Source of the DNA: Mucilaginibacter cryoferens
GTDB lineage: Bacteria; Bacteroidota; Bacteroidia; Sphingobacteriales; Sphingobacteriaceae
Assembly (NCBI RefSeq): GCF_014205845.1
Contig: NZ_JACHCR010000030.1
Coordinates: 1-64,000, forward strand
Reading direction: 5' to 3'
Length of the DNA: 64,000 nucleotides
The position numbers were made by a program, and so were the translations under genes. Shown here in pieces: positions 24,592 to 35,200 of this stretch. Each line of letters begins with the position of its first letter. The first letter of the stretch is position 1. Under the pieces are notes generated by a model. The model made no database searches, had not been told where the DNA came from, and saw nothing but the letters and a program-made list of their open reading frames with translations.

Positions 24592-24737
24592 GACTCACCC
24601 TGACGAGGCTGCGCCCGTCTGCCCCTCTCTCCGACTGCGTCGCATAGAGGGGCGGGAAAATTCTATTTGTTTTTCTTAGCCTTCTTTGCTGTTTACCGGA
24701 GAGAGGGCGGTCCAGCGAAGCATTGACCGGGTGAGTC
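24592..24737. repeat. Third copy of the GACTCACC inverted-repeat unit
   Basis: Left arm 24592-24653 (GACTCACCCTGACGAGGCTG ... CGCATAGAGG) and right arm ending GGGTGAGTC at 24737. It is related to the units at 13516 and 14229, with no gene inside and a diverged right arm. Confidence 0.7.
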
Positions 24738-24753
24738 CTCTGCGAGCGACTTT

Positions 24754-25863
24754 CTACACCCTCACCCACTCGCATCCCTTCAAAAATTCCTCGTCAGCAT
24801 CGGCACCAATGCCAATGGCATCATCAATAGTAAGTTTGTAGCCGTTATATTTAACACCGCCAACGCAGGGGTCGACAAGATGCCCCAGCATACAGGTATC
24901 CATATCGTAAAATTTAATATTGGGGCTGGCGTATACAAAGTGCAGTTTGGCACTCAGCGCTATACGACTCTCCAACATACCACCCATCATACAGGCTATG
25001 CCTTTGGATGCCGCCTCATCGTGAATTTGCTTAGCCTCCAATAAGCCGCCCGATTTAGACATTTTGATATTGATATAATGGCAGCTGCCGCTGTTGATCT
25101 GTTTACGGGCATCATGATGGTTGTACACACTTTCATCGGCCATAATTTTCACGGGCGATAATTGCATCAGAGCGGGCAACCTGTCATCGTACCAGGTACG
25201 CATGGGTTGTTCACAAAACTCAATATCATATTGCCCAATTGCCTGCAATGCATAAACAGCGTCATCAAAACTCCATCCCTGGTTGGCATCAACGCGGATG
25301 GCCATTGCAGGTCCTACCGCTTCGCGGATCTGTTTAATACGCTCTACATCATCGGCAGCATTTTTGCCCAGTTTCACCTTCAGTATATTGGCGCCCGACG
25401 CTTTAAAATATAAAGCTTTGATAGCCATAGTTGGCGGGCTATCTATCCCAATGGTAATATCCGATTCAACAACCCGCCTTTGGCCACCCAGGAAACGGTA
25501 TAAAGGCAACGCGGCATTTTTGGCGGCAATATCATACAAAGCCATATCAAACGCACTTTTTATGGTGGTGTTGCCGGCCGTAAAACTATGCAGTTGCTGC
25601 AAGCGCGCGGCAATATCAAGCGCATCCCGGCCTATCCACAGTTTGGCAAATTCGCGCGCCATTACCAGGCAGGTATCCTGGGTTTCGCCCACTATCATCG
25701 GGAAAGCCGAGCACTCGCCCACGCCATAAAACCCGGCATCGGTATGTACCCTTATAAACACGTTTTGCGCATGATCCATAGTCCCCGTTGCAATAGTGAA
25801 CGGCTCCATAGGGATGCTAAAACGATAAATATCTATATGGGTAATGGTTAGTTTGTTTTGCAT
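24754..25863 (-). CDS. Enolase-superfamily dipeptide epimerase (mandelate racemase/MLE type)
   Basis: The protein has 369 aa from the ATG at 25863 (MQNKLTITHIDIYRFSIPME); the frame extends six codons further but the upstream Met is less likely. The barrel carries ILKVKLGKN (K-x-K catalytic Lys), RVDANQGW, FCEQP and MADES as the three metal ligands (Asp, Glu, Asp), and INIKMSKSGG with the second catalytic Lys. The late D-M-D-T motif (FYDMDTCMLG) is the substrate-binding signature of dipeptide epimerases such as L-Ala-D/L-Glu epimerase, which recycles murein peptides. The exact dipeptide cannot be predicted. Confidence 0.88.
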   Translation of the reverse strand: MQNKLTITHIDIYRFSIPMEPFTIATGTMDHAQNVFIRVHTDAGFYGVGECSAFPMIVGETQDTCLVMAREFAKLWIGRDALDIAARLQQLHSFTAGNTTIKSAFDMALYDIAAKNAALPLYRFLGGQRRVVESDITIGIDSPPTMAIKALYFKASGANILKVKLGKNAADDVERIKQIREAVGPAMAIRVDANQGWSFDDAVYALQAIGQYDIEFCEQPMRTWYDDRLPALMQLSPVKIMADESVYNHHDARKQINSGSCHYINIKMSKSGGLLEAKQIHDEAASKGIACMMGGMLESRIALSAKLHFVYASPNIKFYDMDTCMLGHLVDPCVGGVKYNGYKLTIDDAIGIGADADEEFLKGCEWVRV

Positions 25864-25874
25864 AAAAAGCCTCA

Positions 25875-26210
25875 GCCTCACCTAAATCCTCTCCAAAGGA
25901 GAGCACTTTGATTTGCACGTGAATTAAACGCAATATACGATTCTTCGTAATAAACCATTCTTTTAAAGCCCTCCCCTTTGGAGAGGAGCCTCACCCTGCC
26001 CTCTCCAAAGGAGAGGGTTCTTATTTTCTTAGTTGAAAGCCATCTTAATCTAAAACTTTTCTTTTTAAAGTCCTCTCCTTTGGAGAGAAGCCTCACCCTG
26101 CCCTCTCCAAAGGAGAGGGTTCTTACTTTCTTAGTTGAAAGCCATCCTAATCTAAAACTTTTCTTTTTAAAATCCTCTCCTTTGGAGAGGATTTAGGTGA
26201 GGCTTTTTTT
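25875..26210. repeat. CCTCTCC/GGAGAGG intergenic repeat cluster
   Basis: Two tandem copies of a roughly 102-bp unit (about 25996-26097 and 26098-26199) contain CCTCTCCAAAGGAGAGGGTT, TTAGTTGAAAGCCATC, TCTAAAACTTTTC and CCTCTCCTTTGGAGAG. Outer inverted ends are GCCTCACCTAAATCC (25875) and GGATTTAGGTGAGGC (about 26188-26203). It lies between the epimerase (-) and DUF4290 (+) genes. Confidence 0.8.
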
Positions 26211-26219
26211 GGCAATAAA

Positions 26220-26250
26220 TTTGCACAGTAACACTATTATTCTATATTTG
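26220..26250 (+). promoter_or_regulatory. Canonical Bacteroidetes promoter of the DUF4290 gene
   Basis: TTTG (26220-26223), 19 nt, then TATATTTG (26243-26250) match the -33/-7 consensus exactly. The leader to the ATG at 26357 would be about 100 nt. Confidence 0.75.
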
Positions 26251-26356
26251 CATTACTTCAATACAAGTACAATTCAATTTTAGCCTCCTGGGCTCTCGTT
26301 TTTGCAGAGAACAGACGCATGGCTAACTTAAAACTTTCTTAATACAATACAATTAC

Positions 26357-27121
26357 ATGGCACAAGAAAACACGCCTGCAAATTTTGATTATAATTCAAC
26401 CAGGAATAAACTAATCCTGACAGAATATGGCCGCAACGTACAAAACATGGTTAAGTACATTATTGCGCTGCCCACTAAAGAAGAACGTAACCGTTACGCC
26501 CAGGTGGTGATAGACCTGATGGGTTTTTTAAACCCGCACCTGCGCGATGTGGCCGATTTTAAACACAAACTTTGGGATCACCTGCACATTATATCTGATT
26601 ACCAGATTGATGTAGATGCACCCTACCCCAAACCAACGCCCGAGGCTATCCACATGAAGCCACAGCCGTTAAAATACCCGCACCAGCGCATCAAATACAA
26701 GCACTATGGCAAAACCATAGAAATAATGATTGAGAAGGCGAAAGCCATTGAAGAGCCCGAGCGCAAGCGCCACATGGTGCAGGCGGTAGCCAACTTTATG
26801 AAAATGGCCTACGTACAATGGAACAAAGATTCGGTAAGCGATGAAACCATCCTGGCCGATCTGTACGCCTTGTCTGGCGGTACCCTTAAGCTGGAAGAAA
26901 ACATCAACCTTAACCGTGTTGAGTTTCGCCCCAACAATCAATCTCAAAACAACAATAATAACAACAACAATCGCGGTCGTACCAATAACAATCAAAACAA
27001 TAACAACCGTGGTGGCGGCGGCGGTGGCCGTACCAATAATAACCAAAATAACAACGGCCCGCGCAGCAACAATAATCAAAACAACCGCAGCCGTAGCAAT
27101 GGCGGTGCAAAAAAATATTAG
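26357..27121 (+). CDS. DUF4290 protein with Asn/Gly/Arg-rich tail
   Basis: The protein has 254 aa. Residues 1-190 form the conserved, mostly helical DUF4290 domain (NFDYNSTRNKLILTEYGRN, then LPTKEERNRYAQ). From about residue 195 it becomes low-complexity: runs of Asn and Gln separated by R-G-R and a poly-Gly stretch, ending GGAKKY. The tail looks like a disordered RNA- or nucleic-acid-binding region. DUF4290 genes next to murA are a common Bacteroidetes arrangement; the function is unknown. A terminator follows at 27220. Confidence 0.92.
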   Translation: MAQENTPANFDYNSTRNKLILTEYGRNVQNMVKYIIALPTKEERNRYAQVVIDLMGFLNPHLRDVADFKHKLWDHLHIISDYQIDVDAPYPKPTPEAIHMKPQPLKYPHQRIKYKHYGKTIEIMIEKAKAIEEPERKRHMVQAVANFMKMAYVQWNKDSVSDETILADLYALSGGTLKLEENINLNRVEFRPNNQSQNNNNNNNNRGRTNNNQNNNNRGGGGGGRTNNNQNNNGPRSNNNQNNRSRSNGGAKKY

Positions 27122-27219
27122 TTTACTGGTTCATTAGTTCAATGGTTCATTGGTCTTATCTGATGGGCATGATGGGTTAATTGGGTGGCCCCAAATTAAA
27201 ACAGATTTTAGATGATAAT

Positions 27220-27257
27220 AACCCGGTTTTTCTGGACGAAGAACCGGGTTGTTTTTG
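27220..27257 (+). terminator. Rho-independent terminator after DUF4290
   Basis: AACCCGGTT (27220-27228) pairs with AACCGGGTT (27242-27250), followed by GTTTTTG. The rest of the 27122-27576 spacer has GGTTCATTGG-type words (27138-27160) and their reverse complements (27436-27470), with no gene. Confidence 0.8.
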
Positions 27258-27576
27258 TTTTTTAACGATACTTTTTAAAGCAAAAAAAGTTGCAGTTTTT
27301 TTCCGGCTTTTTCACCTGTTTTTCTCAAACAATCATGTTTTTTTCAGCTGTTTTTCACCTATAAATCATCCTTTTTTAGCCAAAAACCGTACTTTAAAAA
27401 GTTTAAGCCCCAAAACGCCTCAGCCGCCAACCAGCACCAATGAACGACTGAACTAATGAACCAATGAACCACCAAACAATCAGGAAAAATTATAATCTTT
27501 GCCGGGAATTAAAACACATTTAACTTAGTTGAATGTTTACAACAACTGACTCATTGATTTATCAATTATAACACCT

Positions 27577-28884
27577 ATGACTAACGCATTTGTGATAAAC
27601 GGCGGGAAACCGCTAAAAGGCGAAATAACCCCCCAAGGGGCCAAAAACGAAGCTTTACAGGTAATATCTGCGGTACTGCTTACCGAAGAAAAAGTTACCA
27701 TCAGCAATATACCAGATATTAAGGATGTTAACAAACTCATTGAGCTACTGGGCGATATGGGCGTTATCACCGAAAAGATAGAAGAATCTACCTACACCTT
27801 TATAGCCAAAAATATCGATCAGGATTTTTTCCAGTCGGAAGCCTTTAAAACCAAAGGTGGCGGCTTACGGGGTTCTATTATGATAGTAGGTCCGTTACTG
27901 GCCCGTTTCGGCAAGGCATCCATCCCAAAGCCAGGTGGCGACAAAATAGGCCGCAGGAGGCTGGATACGCACTTTTTAGGCTTCGAGAAGCTGGGTGCCC
28001 GCTTTGATTATAACCCCGAAGACGGTTTCTTCAATGTAGATGCATCTAACCTACAAGGCACTTATATCCTTTTGGATGAGGCATCTGTAACCGGTACAGC
28101 AAACATTGTGATGACGGCAGTACTGGCCAAAGGTACAACCACCATTTACAATGCCGCCTGCGAGCCATACCTGCAACAGCTTTGCAAAATGCTTAACCGC
28201 ATGGGGGCCAACATTACCGGCATTGGCTCCAACCTGTTAACCATTGAAGGCGTAACCAAACTTGGCGGTACAGAGCACCGCTTACTGCCAGATATGATCG
28301 AAATTGGCTCGTTCATTGGCTTAGCTGCCATGACGGGTTCTGAAATCACTATTAAAGATGTAAAATACAAGGAGTTGGGCATGATCCCCGATGTATTTAA
28401 ACGCCTGGGTATCAAGCTGGAACTTCGCGGCGATGATATCTATATCCCCGCACAGGATCATTACGAGATAGAAACCTTTATCGATGGCTCTATCATGACC
28501 ATTGCCGATGCTCCATGGCCGGGCTTCACTCCCGATCTGTTAAGCATCGTATTGGTAGTAGCTATCCAGGCCAAAGGCTCGGTACTTATCCATCAAAAAA
28601 TGTTTGAGAGTCGTTTATTCTTCGTGGATAAACTTTTGGATATGGGTGCCCAGATCATCCTTTGCGACCCACACCGTGCTACCGTTATCGGCTTAGATAA
28701 ACAGGTACAACTGCGCGGCATCAGCATGACATCGCCGGATATCCGTGCCGGAGTTTCCCTGCTGATAGCAGCGCTATCGGCACAGGGCCAATCAACCATT
28801 TACAATATTGAGCAAATTGAACGTGGCTATCAGCATATTGATACCCGTTTAAAAGCCTTAGGAGCTGATATAACCCGTATATAA
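27577..28884 (+). CDS. murA: UDP-N-acetylglucosamine 1-carboxyvinyltransferase (MurA), Asp-type
   Basis: The enzyme transfers enolpyruvate from PEP to UDP-GlcNAc, the first committed step of peptidoglycan synthesis in the cytoplasm. The length of 435 aa is normal. Diagnostic segments are GEITPQGAKNEALQV, LDEASVTGTANI, LPDMIEIGSFIG and DIRAGVSLL. At the loop where E. coli MurA has the catalytic Cys115, this protein reads KPGGDKIGRRRLDTHFLGF, with Asp122. Cys-to-Asp at this position is known from naturally fosfomycin-resistant MurA enzymes. The DUF4290 gene lies upstream. Confidence 0.96.
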   Translation: MTNAFVINGGKPLKGEITPQGAKNEALQVISAVLLTEEKVTISNIPDIKDVNKLIELLGDMGVITEKIEESTYTFIAKNIDQDFFQSEAFKTKGGGLRGSIMIVGPLLARFGKASIPKPGGDKIGRRRLDTHFLGFEKLGARFDYNPEDGFFNVDASNLQGTYILLDEASVTGTANIVMTAVLAKGTTTIYNAACEPYLQQLCKMLNRMGANITGIGSNLLTIEGVTKLGGTEHRLLPDMIEIGSFIGLAAMTGSEITIKDVKYKELGMIPDVFKRLGIKLELRGDDIYIPAQDHYEIETFIDGSIMTIADAPWPGFTPDLLSIVLVVAIQAKGSVLIHQKMFESRLFFVDKLLDMGAQIILCDPHRATVIGLDKQVQLRGISMTSPDIRAGVSLLIAALSAQGQSTIYNIEQIERGYQHIDTRLKALGADITRI

Positions 28885-29060
28885 GGTAGAAAAGCTGAAA
28901 GGTTAAAGGCGAAAGGTTTCTATGCTTCAAATGCATGTACCTTTTACCTTTAACCCTTCGCCTTTAACTTTTTACCTCTTTTTGCTTTTTACCTCTAAAG
29001 AATTATCTTTACCCCTCAGCATTGAGCCTTACGCTTTTTGCTTTCAGCTTTAAGCTCCCA
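28885..29060. repeat. AAAGGTTAAAGG-type intergenic inverted repeats
   Basis: AAAGCTGAAAGGTTAAAGGC followed by GAAAGG (28892-28917) has its mirror in CCTTTAACCCTTCGCCTTTA and ACTTTTTACC (28945-28975), and AGCTTTAAGC words follow. It forms a long imperfect hairpin between murA and the GT39 gene. Confidence 0.65.
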
Positions 29061-29064
29061 AAAC

Positions 29065-30630
29065 ATGCCTTACAAAAACCGGAAGTCGACATACGTTTAT
29101 TTCATACTGATTTTTGTATTTATAAAAGTGGTTTTAAACCTCTTCGCTATAGGGCATTTTGGCTTTCACCGGGATGAGTTTTTGCACCTGGTACTGGCCG
29201 ATCATATGGCCTGGGGCTATAAGGAAGTGCCCCCGTTTATTGCACTGTTGGCAAAACTATCTATTACGCTATTTGGTAATTCGGTATTTGCGGCGCGCAT
29301 TTTTCCTACCATTTTTGCTGGCTTAATTATCTGGTTCACAGGCCGTATTGTGGTGGAGTTTGGCGGGCGCAGGTTTGCCATTACACTTGCCTGTTTAGCG
29401 TTAATCTTTTCACCTGCCTTTGCAGCCAGCGACTACCTTTTTCAACCCGTGGTATTCGATCAGTTTTGGTGGGTTTTAACTGTTTGGCTGTTTATCAAAT
29501 ACCTTAATACCACCGATGTAAGGTATTTATACTGGCTGGGCATGGCCGTAGGTCTTGGTATGCTTACCAAGTATACCATGCTATTTTTCACCATTGCGCT
29601 TATTGTTGGCGTACTTATCAGCAAGCAACGTAAATTACTGTTTAACTGGCATATATTGGGCGCTATGGCCCTGGCTATGCTTATTTTTTTACCAAACTTT
29701 ATTTGGCAGGCCACGCATCATTTTCCGGTTATTACCCACATGAAAGCCCTGCGTAAAGAACAGCTGGACTACATAACTCCAGGCGATTTTATTAAGCAAC
29801 AACTTACTGTTCATGGCATTGCTTTATTTGTTTGGCTCACGGGGTTCGTATTTTTGATCTTCTCTTTCAGGCTACGCAACTTCCAGTTTCTGGCAATTGC
29901 CTATGTGCTGATATTCATCTTCTTATTAGAGATGGACGGCAAAAACTACTACCTGTTTGGGGCCTACCCGATGCTTTTCGCGGCTGGCGGCTTTGGGTTC
30001 GAGCGATGGTTAAAAACAAGTGGCTTAGTTTTACGTACTTTAACTATCACTTCTTTTACCCTGCCAAACATGCTTTTACTGCCCATGGTATTGCCCATTT
30101 TGCCGTTAGAACAAACGTTGGGCTTTTTTAGGTTTGCAGGTAAAAACATCCCTGCTGCAAAGTTTATTATAACATGGGAAGATCATAAACTACACCCTAC
30201 CACCCAAGACTATGCCGACATGTTTGGCTGGGACGAGATGGCTCAAAAAGTTGGTACTGCATACAACAGCCTTACCCCCGAACAACAAAAACAAACCATG
30301 GTATACGCCGATAATTACGGCGAAGCCGGTGCACTACATCACTACAGCAAACAGTTTAACTACCCGGATGTAGTATCCCTCAACAGCAGTTTTACGCTAT
30401 GGGCACCAGATACACTTGGCTGCAAATACATGATATACGTAGACGATAACGGCGGCGAAAATATCCGCGAATTTGTTGCCGGCAATATGATAGGTTCGTA
30501 CAAAAAGATAGGCGAAGTTGAATACTACCTTGCCCGCGAAAAGGGCACCGGCATCTATCTACTTACCGATATCAAATTCCCGTTAAAAGAGAGGTATAGA
30601 AAAGAGCTGATCAGGAAGAGGCAAGAGTAG
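29065..30630 (+). CDS. GT39-like multi-pass membrane glycosyltransferase
   Basis: The protein has 521 aa from the ATG at 29065 (MPYKNRKSTYVYFILIFVFI); the upstream TTG at 29038 lies in repeat DNA. It has about ten hydrophobic segments. The first loop GHFGFHRDEFLHLVLADHMA carries the acidic residues typical of the PMT/ArnT (GT39) clan, followed by KEVPPFIALLAKL. Such enzymes move a sugar from a lipid-phosphate carrier to protein or lipid on the outer face of the inner membrane. The C-terminal 130 residues form a soluble domain (QTMVYADNYGEAGALHHYSK). Donor and acceptor are unknown. Confidence 0.85.
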   Translation: MPYKNRKSTYVYFILIFVFIKVVLNLFAIGHFGFHRDEFLHLVLADHMAWGYKEVPPFIALLAKLSITLFGNSVFAARIFPTIFAGLIIWFTGRIVVEFGGRRFAITLACLALIFSPAFAASDYLFQPVVFDQFWWVLTVWLFIKYLNTTDVRYLYWLGMAVGLGMLTKYTMLFFTIALIVGVLISKQRKLLFNWHILGAMALAMLIFLPNFIWQATHHFPVITHMKALRKEQLDYITPGDFIKQQLTVHGIALFVWLTGFVFLIFSFRLRNFQFLAIAYVLIFIFLLEMDGKNYYLFGAYPMLFAAGGFGFERWLKTSGLVLRTLTITSFTLPNMLLLPMVLPILPLEQTLGFFRFAGKNIPAAKFIITWEDHKLHPTTQDYADMFGWDEMAQKVGTAYNSLTPEQQKQTMVYADNYGEAGALHHYSKQFNYPDVVSLNSSFTLWAPDTLGCKYMIYVDDNGGENIREFVAGNMIGSYKKIGEVEYYLAREKGTGIYLLTDIKFPLKERYRKELIRKRQE

Positions 30631-30740
30631 GAAGCCCCGCTGGAGGGGTGGCTTAAAAAAAGGACCGCGTAAAGCTAAAAAGGTGCCATGCCCAAGCACA
30701 ACACCTTCTGTCTTTTATCCAAAAATCTTTATTCCGAGGT

Positions 30741-32102
30741 CTAAGCCGAAATAGCATTTATAATATCGTACTGCGTAATGATCTCGATCTTCCCGGTTTC
30801 ATCCTCAACTAATACGGCTATATTTTCTTTATTGATCATTCCCGAGATCCTGTCGATAGAAGTATTCAGATCAACAAACGGAAACGGTGCTGTTGTAATA
30901 TTTTTAACTGCCTGCGATTTAATAGACGGGTTCTCTAACAATGAGTTTAGGATATCACTTTCGGTGATCTTACCTATTACCATTCCTTTTTGAGTAACAG
31001 GAATTTGCGAAATATTAAGCGATTTAATGGTGTTGATAGCTTCCAGTACCGATTTTTCGCAGTCGATGGTGACAATTTCCTGCACATCTTTTTTGCTGAT
31101 GATATCGCGGGCAGTAAGCTTTCCATCTTTCAGGAAACCACGGTCGCGAAGCCAGTCGTCATTGTACATTTTGCCCAGGTAGCGGGTACCATGGTCGGGG
31201 AAGATGATCACAACCACATCACCTTCTTTAAACATGTCTTTCATTTGTACCACACCGGCCACGGCAGACCCTGTGGAGTTACCGGCAAAAATGCCTTCCT
31301 TGCGGGCAACCTCACGGGTCATCAAAGCAGCGTCTTTATCCGTTACCTTTTCAAAGTGATCTATCAGGCTAAAATCAACATTTTGAGGTAAAAAATCTTC
31401 GCCGATACCTTCGGTGATGTATGGATAGATCTCGTTCTTATCAAAGTCGCCGGTCTCTTTGTATTTTTTAAATACCGAGCCGTAAGTATCAATACCCAAT
31501 ACTTTGATATTGGGGTTCATTTCTTTTAAATAACGTGCCGTACCAGATATGGTACCGCCTGTGCCCACTCCTGCTACCAGGTGTGTAACCTTGCCTTCGG
31601 TTTGTTCCCATATTTCGGGACCGGTTTGCTCATAATGCGCCTGCGAATTACTTAAATTATCGTACTGGTTAGGCTTCCATGAATTGGGGACTTCGCGCTC
31701 CAGGCGCGATGATACGGAGTAATAAGAACGAGGATCTTCGGGCTCAACATTGGTAGGGCAAACAATAACCTCGGCACCAAAGGCACGTAAAGCGTCAAAT
31801 TTTTCTTTTGATTGCTTATCGGTACTGGTAAAAATACATTTGTAACCTTTTATTACCGCCGCAATGGCCAGGCCCATGCCTGTATTACCCGATGTACCTT
31901 CAATAATGGTACCGCCGGGTTTAAGCTTACCGCTTTTTTCGGCATCTTCAATCATTTTAAGGGCCATACGATCCTTTATCGAGTTACCTGGATTGGTGGT
32001 TTCAATTTTGGCCAAAACCGTTGCCGGAATATCCTTCGTTACCTTATTTAACTTAACCAGGGGTGTGTGACCAATGGTTTCTAATATGTTATTATACCAC
32101 AT
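30741..32102 (-). CDS. Cystathionine beta-synthase (PLP domain plus CBS pair)
   Basis: The protein has 453 aa. The N-terminal fold-type II PLP domain has NPGNSIKDRMA with the Schiff-base Lys, GTSGNTGMGLA and the glycine-rich phosphate loop GVGTGGTISGTA. From about residue 335 a tandem CBS-domain pair follows (DVQEIVTIDCEKSVLEAINT and ITTAPFPFVDLNTSIDRISG). This architecture is that of cystathionine beta-synthase, which condenses serine and homocysteine, though cysteine synthase activity is possible. The CBS pair may bind a nucleotide or S-adenosylmethionine. Confidence 0.92.
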   Translation of the reverse strand: MWYNNILETIGHTPLVKLNKVTKDIPATVLAKIETTNPGNSIKDRMALKMIEDAEKSGKLKPGGTIIEGTSGNTGMGLAIAAVIKGYKCIFTSTDKQSKEKFDALRAFGAEVIVCPTNVEPEDPRSYYSVSSRLEREVPNSWKPNQYDNLSNSQAHYEQTGPEIWEQTEGKVTHLVAGVGTGGTISGTARYLKEMNPNIKVLGIDTYGSVFKKYKETGDFDKNEIYPYITEGIGEDFLPQNVDFSLIDHFEKVTDKDAALMTREVARKEGIFAGNSTGSAVAGVVQMKDMFKEGDVVVIIFPDHGTRYLGKMYNDDWLRDRGFLKDGKLTARDIISKKDVQEIVTIDCEKSVLEAINTIKSLNISQIPVTQKGMVIGKITESDILNSLLENPSIKSQAVKNITTAPFPFVDLNTSIDRISGMINKENIAVLVEDETGKIEIITQYDIINAISA

Positions 32103-32271
32103 AAATTAAAAATCTACTAATCCGGTGTACTAAGCGGGATTATGGCTCAAAAATAGTTTTTATAAACTGATATTTCTTTATGGAAAAGTAAATAGATGTG
32201 CATCTTATAAAAGTACAGGCACAACTACTATATTTAAACATGGGGCCGCAACCCAAAAATCTACCTTAAGC

Positions 32272-35200
32272 ATGATATTATTATACAAAAAAACATTATT
32301 GGCGGGGTTACTTTTAGTTATTGGCTTAAGTGCTGTTTTTGCACAAAAACCACTTACACTTAGTAAAGAACAAAGCCAATACACCTATATTTATAAATTA
32401 ACAACTGCCAATATACTTAACTTTTATAAGCACCCCGACGATAAACTTAACGAAAATATACTCCACCACCCTGTTGATTCCTTCAAAACCTCATCCTATT
32501 GGGAAAATATATTACCGACAGGAAATTACCTGAAAGTATCTGCCGAAAAAAACAGGTTGGTATATTCCTTTTTAGAGAACCACTCCGCAGTTATTAAAAT
32601 ACTGCATAACAATTACGATCAGCGTTTTGTACTGGTAGACAAACAAGGCAATAATATTACCGATGCTGTTGTTAGCTTTAACGGCAAAGCTGTAAAATAT
32701 GATGACAAAAGCGCCACATGGCATACAAAAAGCAATAAAAAAGAAAATATTGTACAGGCAGATTTTGGGGGTGTTGCCAATTTCTTTATTGTGAAACAAG
32801 AGGTTTATGACCGGGATGACGACAAAGACCATAGCTGGTTAAGCTCTTTATGGTCGACAATAAAAAAGATATTCAAAAAAGACGAGAGCAAAAGATACAA
32901 CTATAAGCAAAAACCTAAACCTTATAGCGGTTTTATAGTGTTTAACAAGCCAAAATATAAACCCAATGATACCGTAAAGTTTAAGGCCTTTATTTTGAAC
33001 AACAAAACAAAACTGCCCATAACCCAAAAAAAGCTTACTGTTAAACTAATTCGCAATTACGATGACGAAGGGGTAACCATAGGAGCCGTTAACAGTTATC
33101 GTAATGGCGGCTTTGAATTTAGCTTTGCCCTGGGCGACACCCTTGAGCTGGATAAAACATACAACATCGCTTTAATAGACCCCGATACGAAGAAAAATAC
33201 GGATAAGAAAAATGGAGGCTACAGCCTTTACAATGCCCCCGAAATAATGCTTTACAGCAGCTTCCAGTACGAGGAATATGAGCTAAAATCTACCATTTTT
33301 AATATGCGCGTTGATAAAAAGGAACAATGGCGTGGCAGTACCCTCCCTGTGTACTTAAAAGCGACTGATGAAAATGACCTCCCAATACCCGATGGACGTG
33401 TAAAACTTACAGTAACAGCAACCAATATCAGCTTTTACAAACAAAAGCATGTTTTTGTACCTAATATTTTGTGGGAGCATAATTTAACACTCGATCCAGT
33501 TGGCGAGACTAAAGTACTTATCCCCGACTCTATTTTCCCCAAAGCCAACATCAATTACAGGATTGAGGCAACATTTTTAAACTCAAATAATGAAGAACGT
33601 ACCCGGAATGAATATATAAAGTTCAATGATGATCGGTTTAATATCGTCACTAACCTAAACAACGACACGTTAAATGCAAATTACCAGGAATACGGAAAGG
33701 AGATAAAAGGGGCAGCAATCATTAGTGCCTTAAATGCTGATGACGACACCATATCTAAGTTAAAGGTTAACCTCCCTTCAAAAATACTTATTAATCCAAA
33801 CGCAGTAAAGTATAACATTGAAACCGACAGCACCGATACAGAACTTGAATTAAAAGATTTTGAAGGTGATCTATCTATAAACGGTGAACGAAATGCCGAC
33901 TCTTTATTTGTAAAGGTAAACAACCCGCGAAACCTTCATTTTTGGTACTCAGTATTTGCAGGTAACCAATTAATTGATGTAGGTGAGGCTAATAAACTAT
34001 TCTATAAAAAAGCCTATGGCCAACAAAAAATGGTCACATTTTGGATAAATTATATTTGGGGTGGGGTAGCTAAAATAGCACAAGTCTCTCTCCTATATCG
34101 TAAAGATCAGCTTACCATTAATGTAAAACAACCGGTATCTGTTTATCCCGGGCAGCGTGTACAAACCGATATTGTAGTTACTAACGCTGCCGGCAAACCT
34201 GTAAATAACGTTGATTTAACCGCGTGGGCACTTACCAAAAAGTTTGAAAACTACCGGGCACCATCGTTACCTTATACCGGTTACAATTATAGTTATCGTA
34301 AAACCAAAAAAAGTTATGAAACCGATAAAACAGATGCCGGCAACAGCCTAAAACTTAACCGGAAACGCTGGAGTAAAGAAATGGGACTTGATAGTATTGA
34401 ATACTACAAGTTTACCAACCCCGCCAAAATTTATACTATTGAAGAACCAGGTATAGATACCATTACCCAGATAGCCCCTTTTGTTGTTAAGGACGGCGAA
34501 ATTGAACCGGTGCATATACTGTATATCGACGAAAAGCCTGTTTACTTTAGCCAGGCCCAGCAAATGCAGCGCTACAGTTTCGCGGTTAAACCCGGTCGCC
34601 ATACGCTAAGATTCAGAACTGCTCACCAAAGTATTAAACTTGATAGTGTTTTTGTTGAACGATCAAAAAAGTTGATATTAAGTATAAATGCTGATGCTTA
34701 TCCGGGTAAAAAGGTAGCAGATACCTTAGATAAATATGAGGCCGACCTGATCAATAATTATCTCATCACCATAATTGATAATTTTGATATTAACCAGGCC
34801 ATCATCAAACAAAATGATCGTTTGTTTTATATAAATCCGGTACCGCGCAATGGCAGCCATATACTTACAGGGCCGTTGGCCGATAATAACACCATGCTTT
34901 ACGTTAAGGGCGAAATACCAAAACAATTTGTTGCCGAACCAAACTACAGCTACCTTTTTGAGCCTGGCTTGCTGAAGCAAAAAAGCATAGCTGCAAAGTA
35001 CCCGTTTAATACTAAAATATCGGTTTCAAGAGGTATCAGCGATTATACGCAATATGTATTAACCCAACATGCTGCCGATAGCCTATGGCAAAACTATCTC
35101 GATAACCGAAGTAACACCACCCAGCTTTTTAACAATGATAAAACCTTAAGCGATGAAACAGGGAGGCTAAAATTTGAACGGGAGATATTGAAAGATGAAA

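Noticed and set aside
25875..26210. A CRISPR array suggested by the regular CCTCTCC...GGAGAGG units.
   Set aside because: The segments between the palindromes are themselves repeated, so there are no unique spacers, and no cas genes are present.
27181..27456. A 91-codon + strand frame between DUF4290 and murA.
   Set aside because: It runs across the DUF4290 terminator and inverted repeat words, with a Phe/Lys-rich low-complexity translation.
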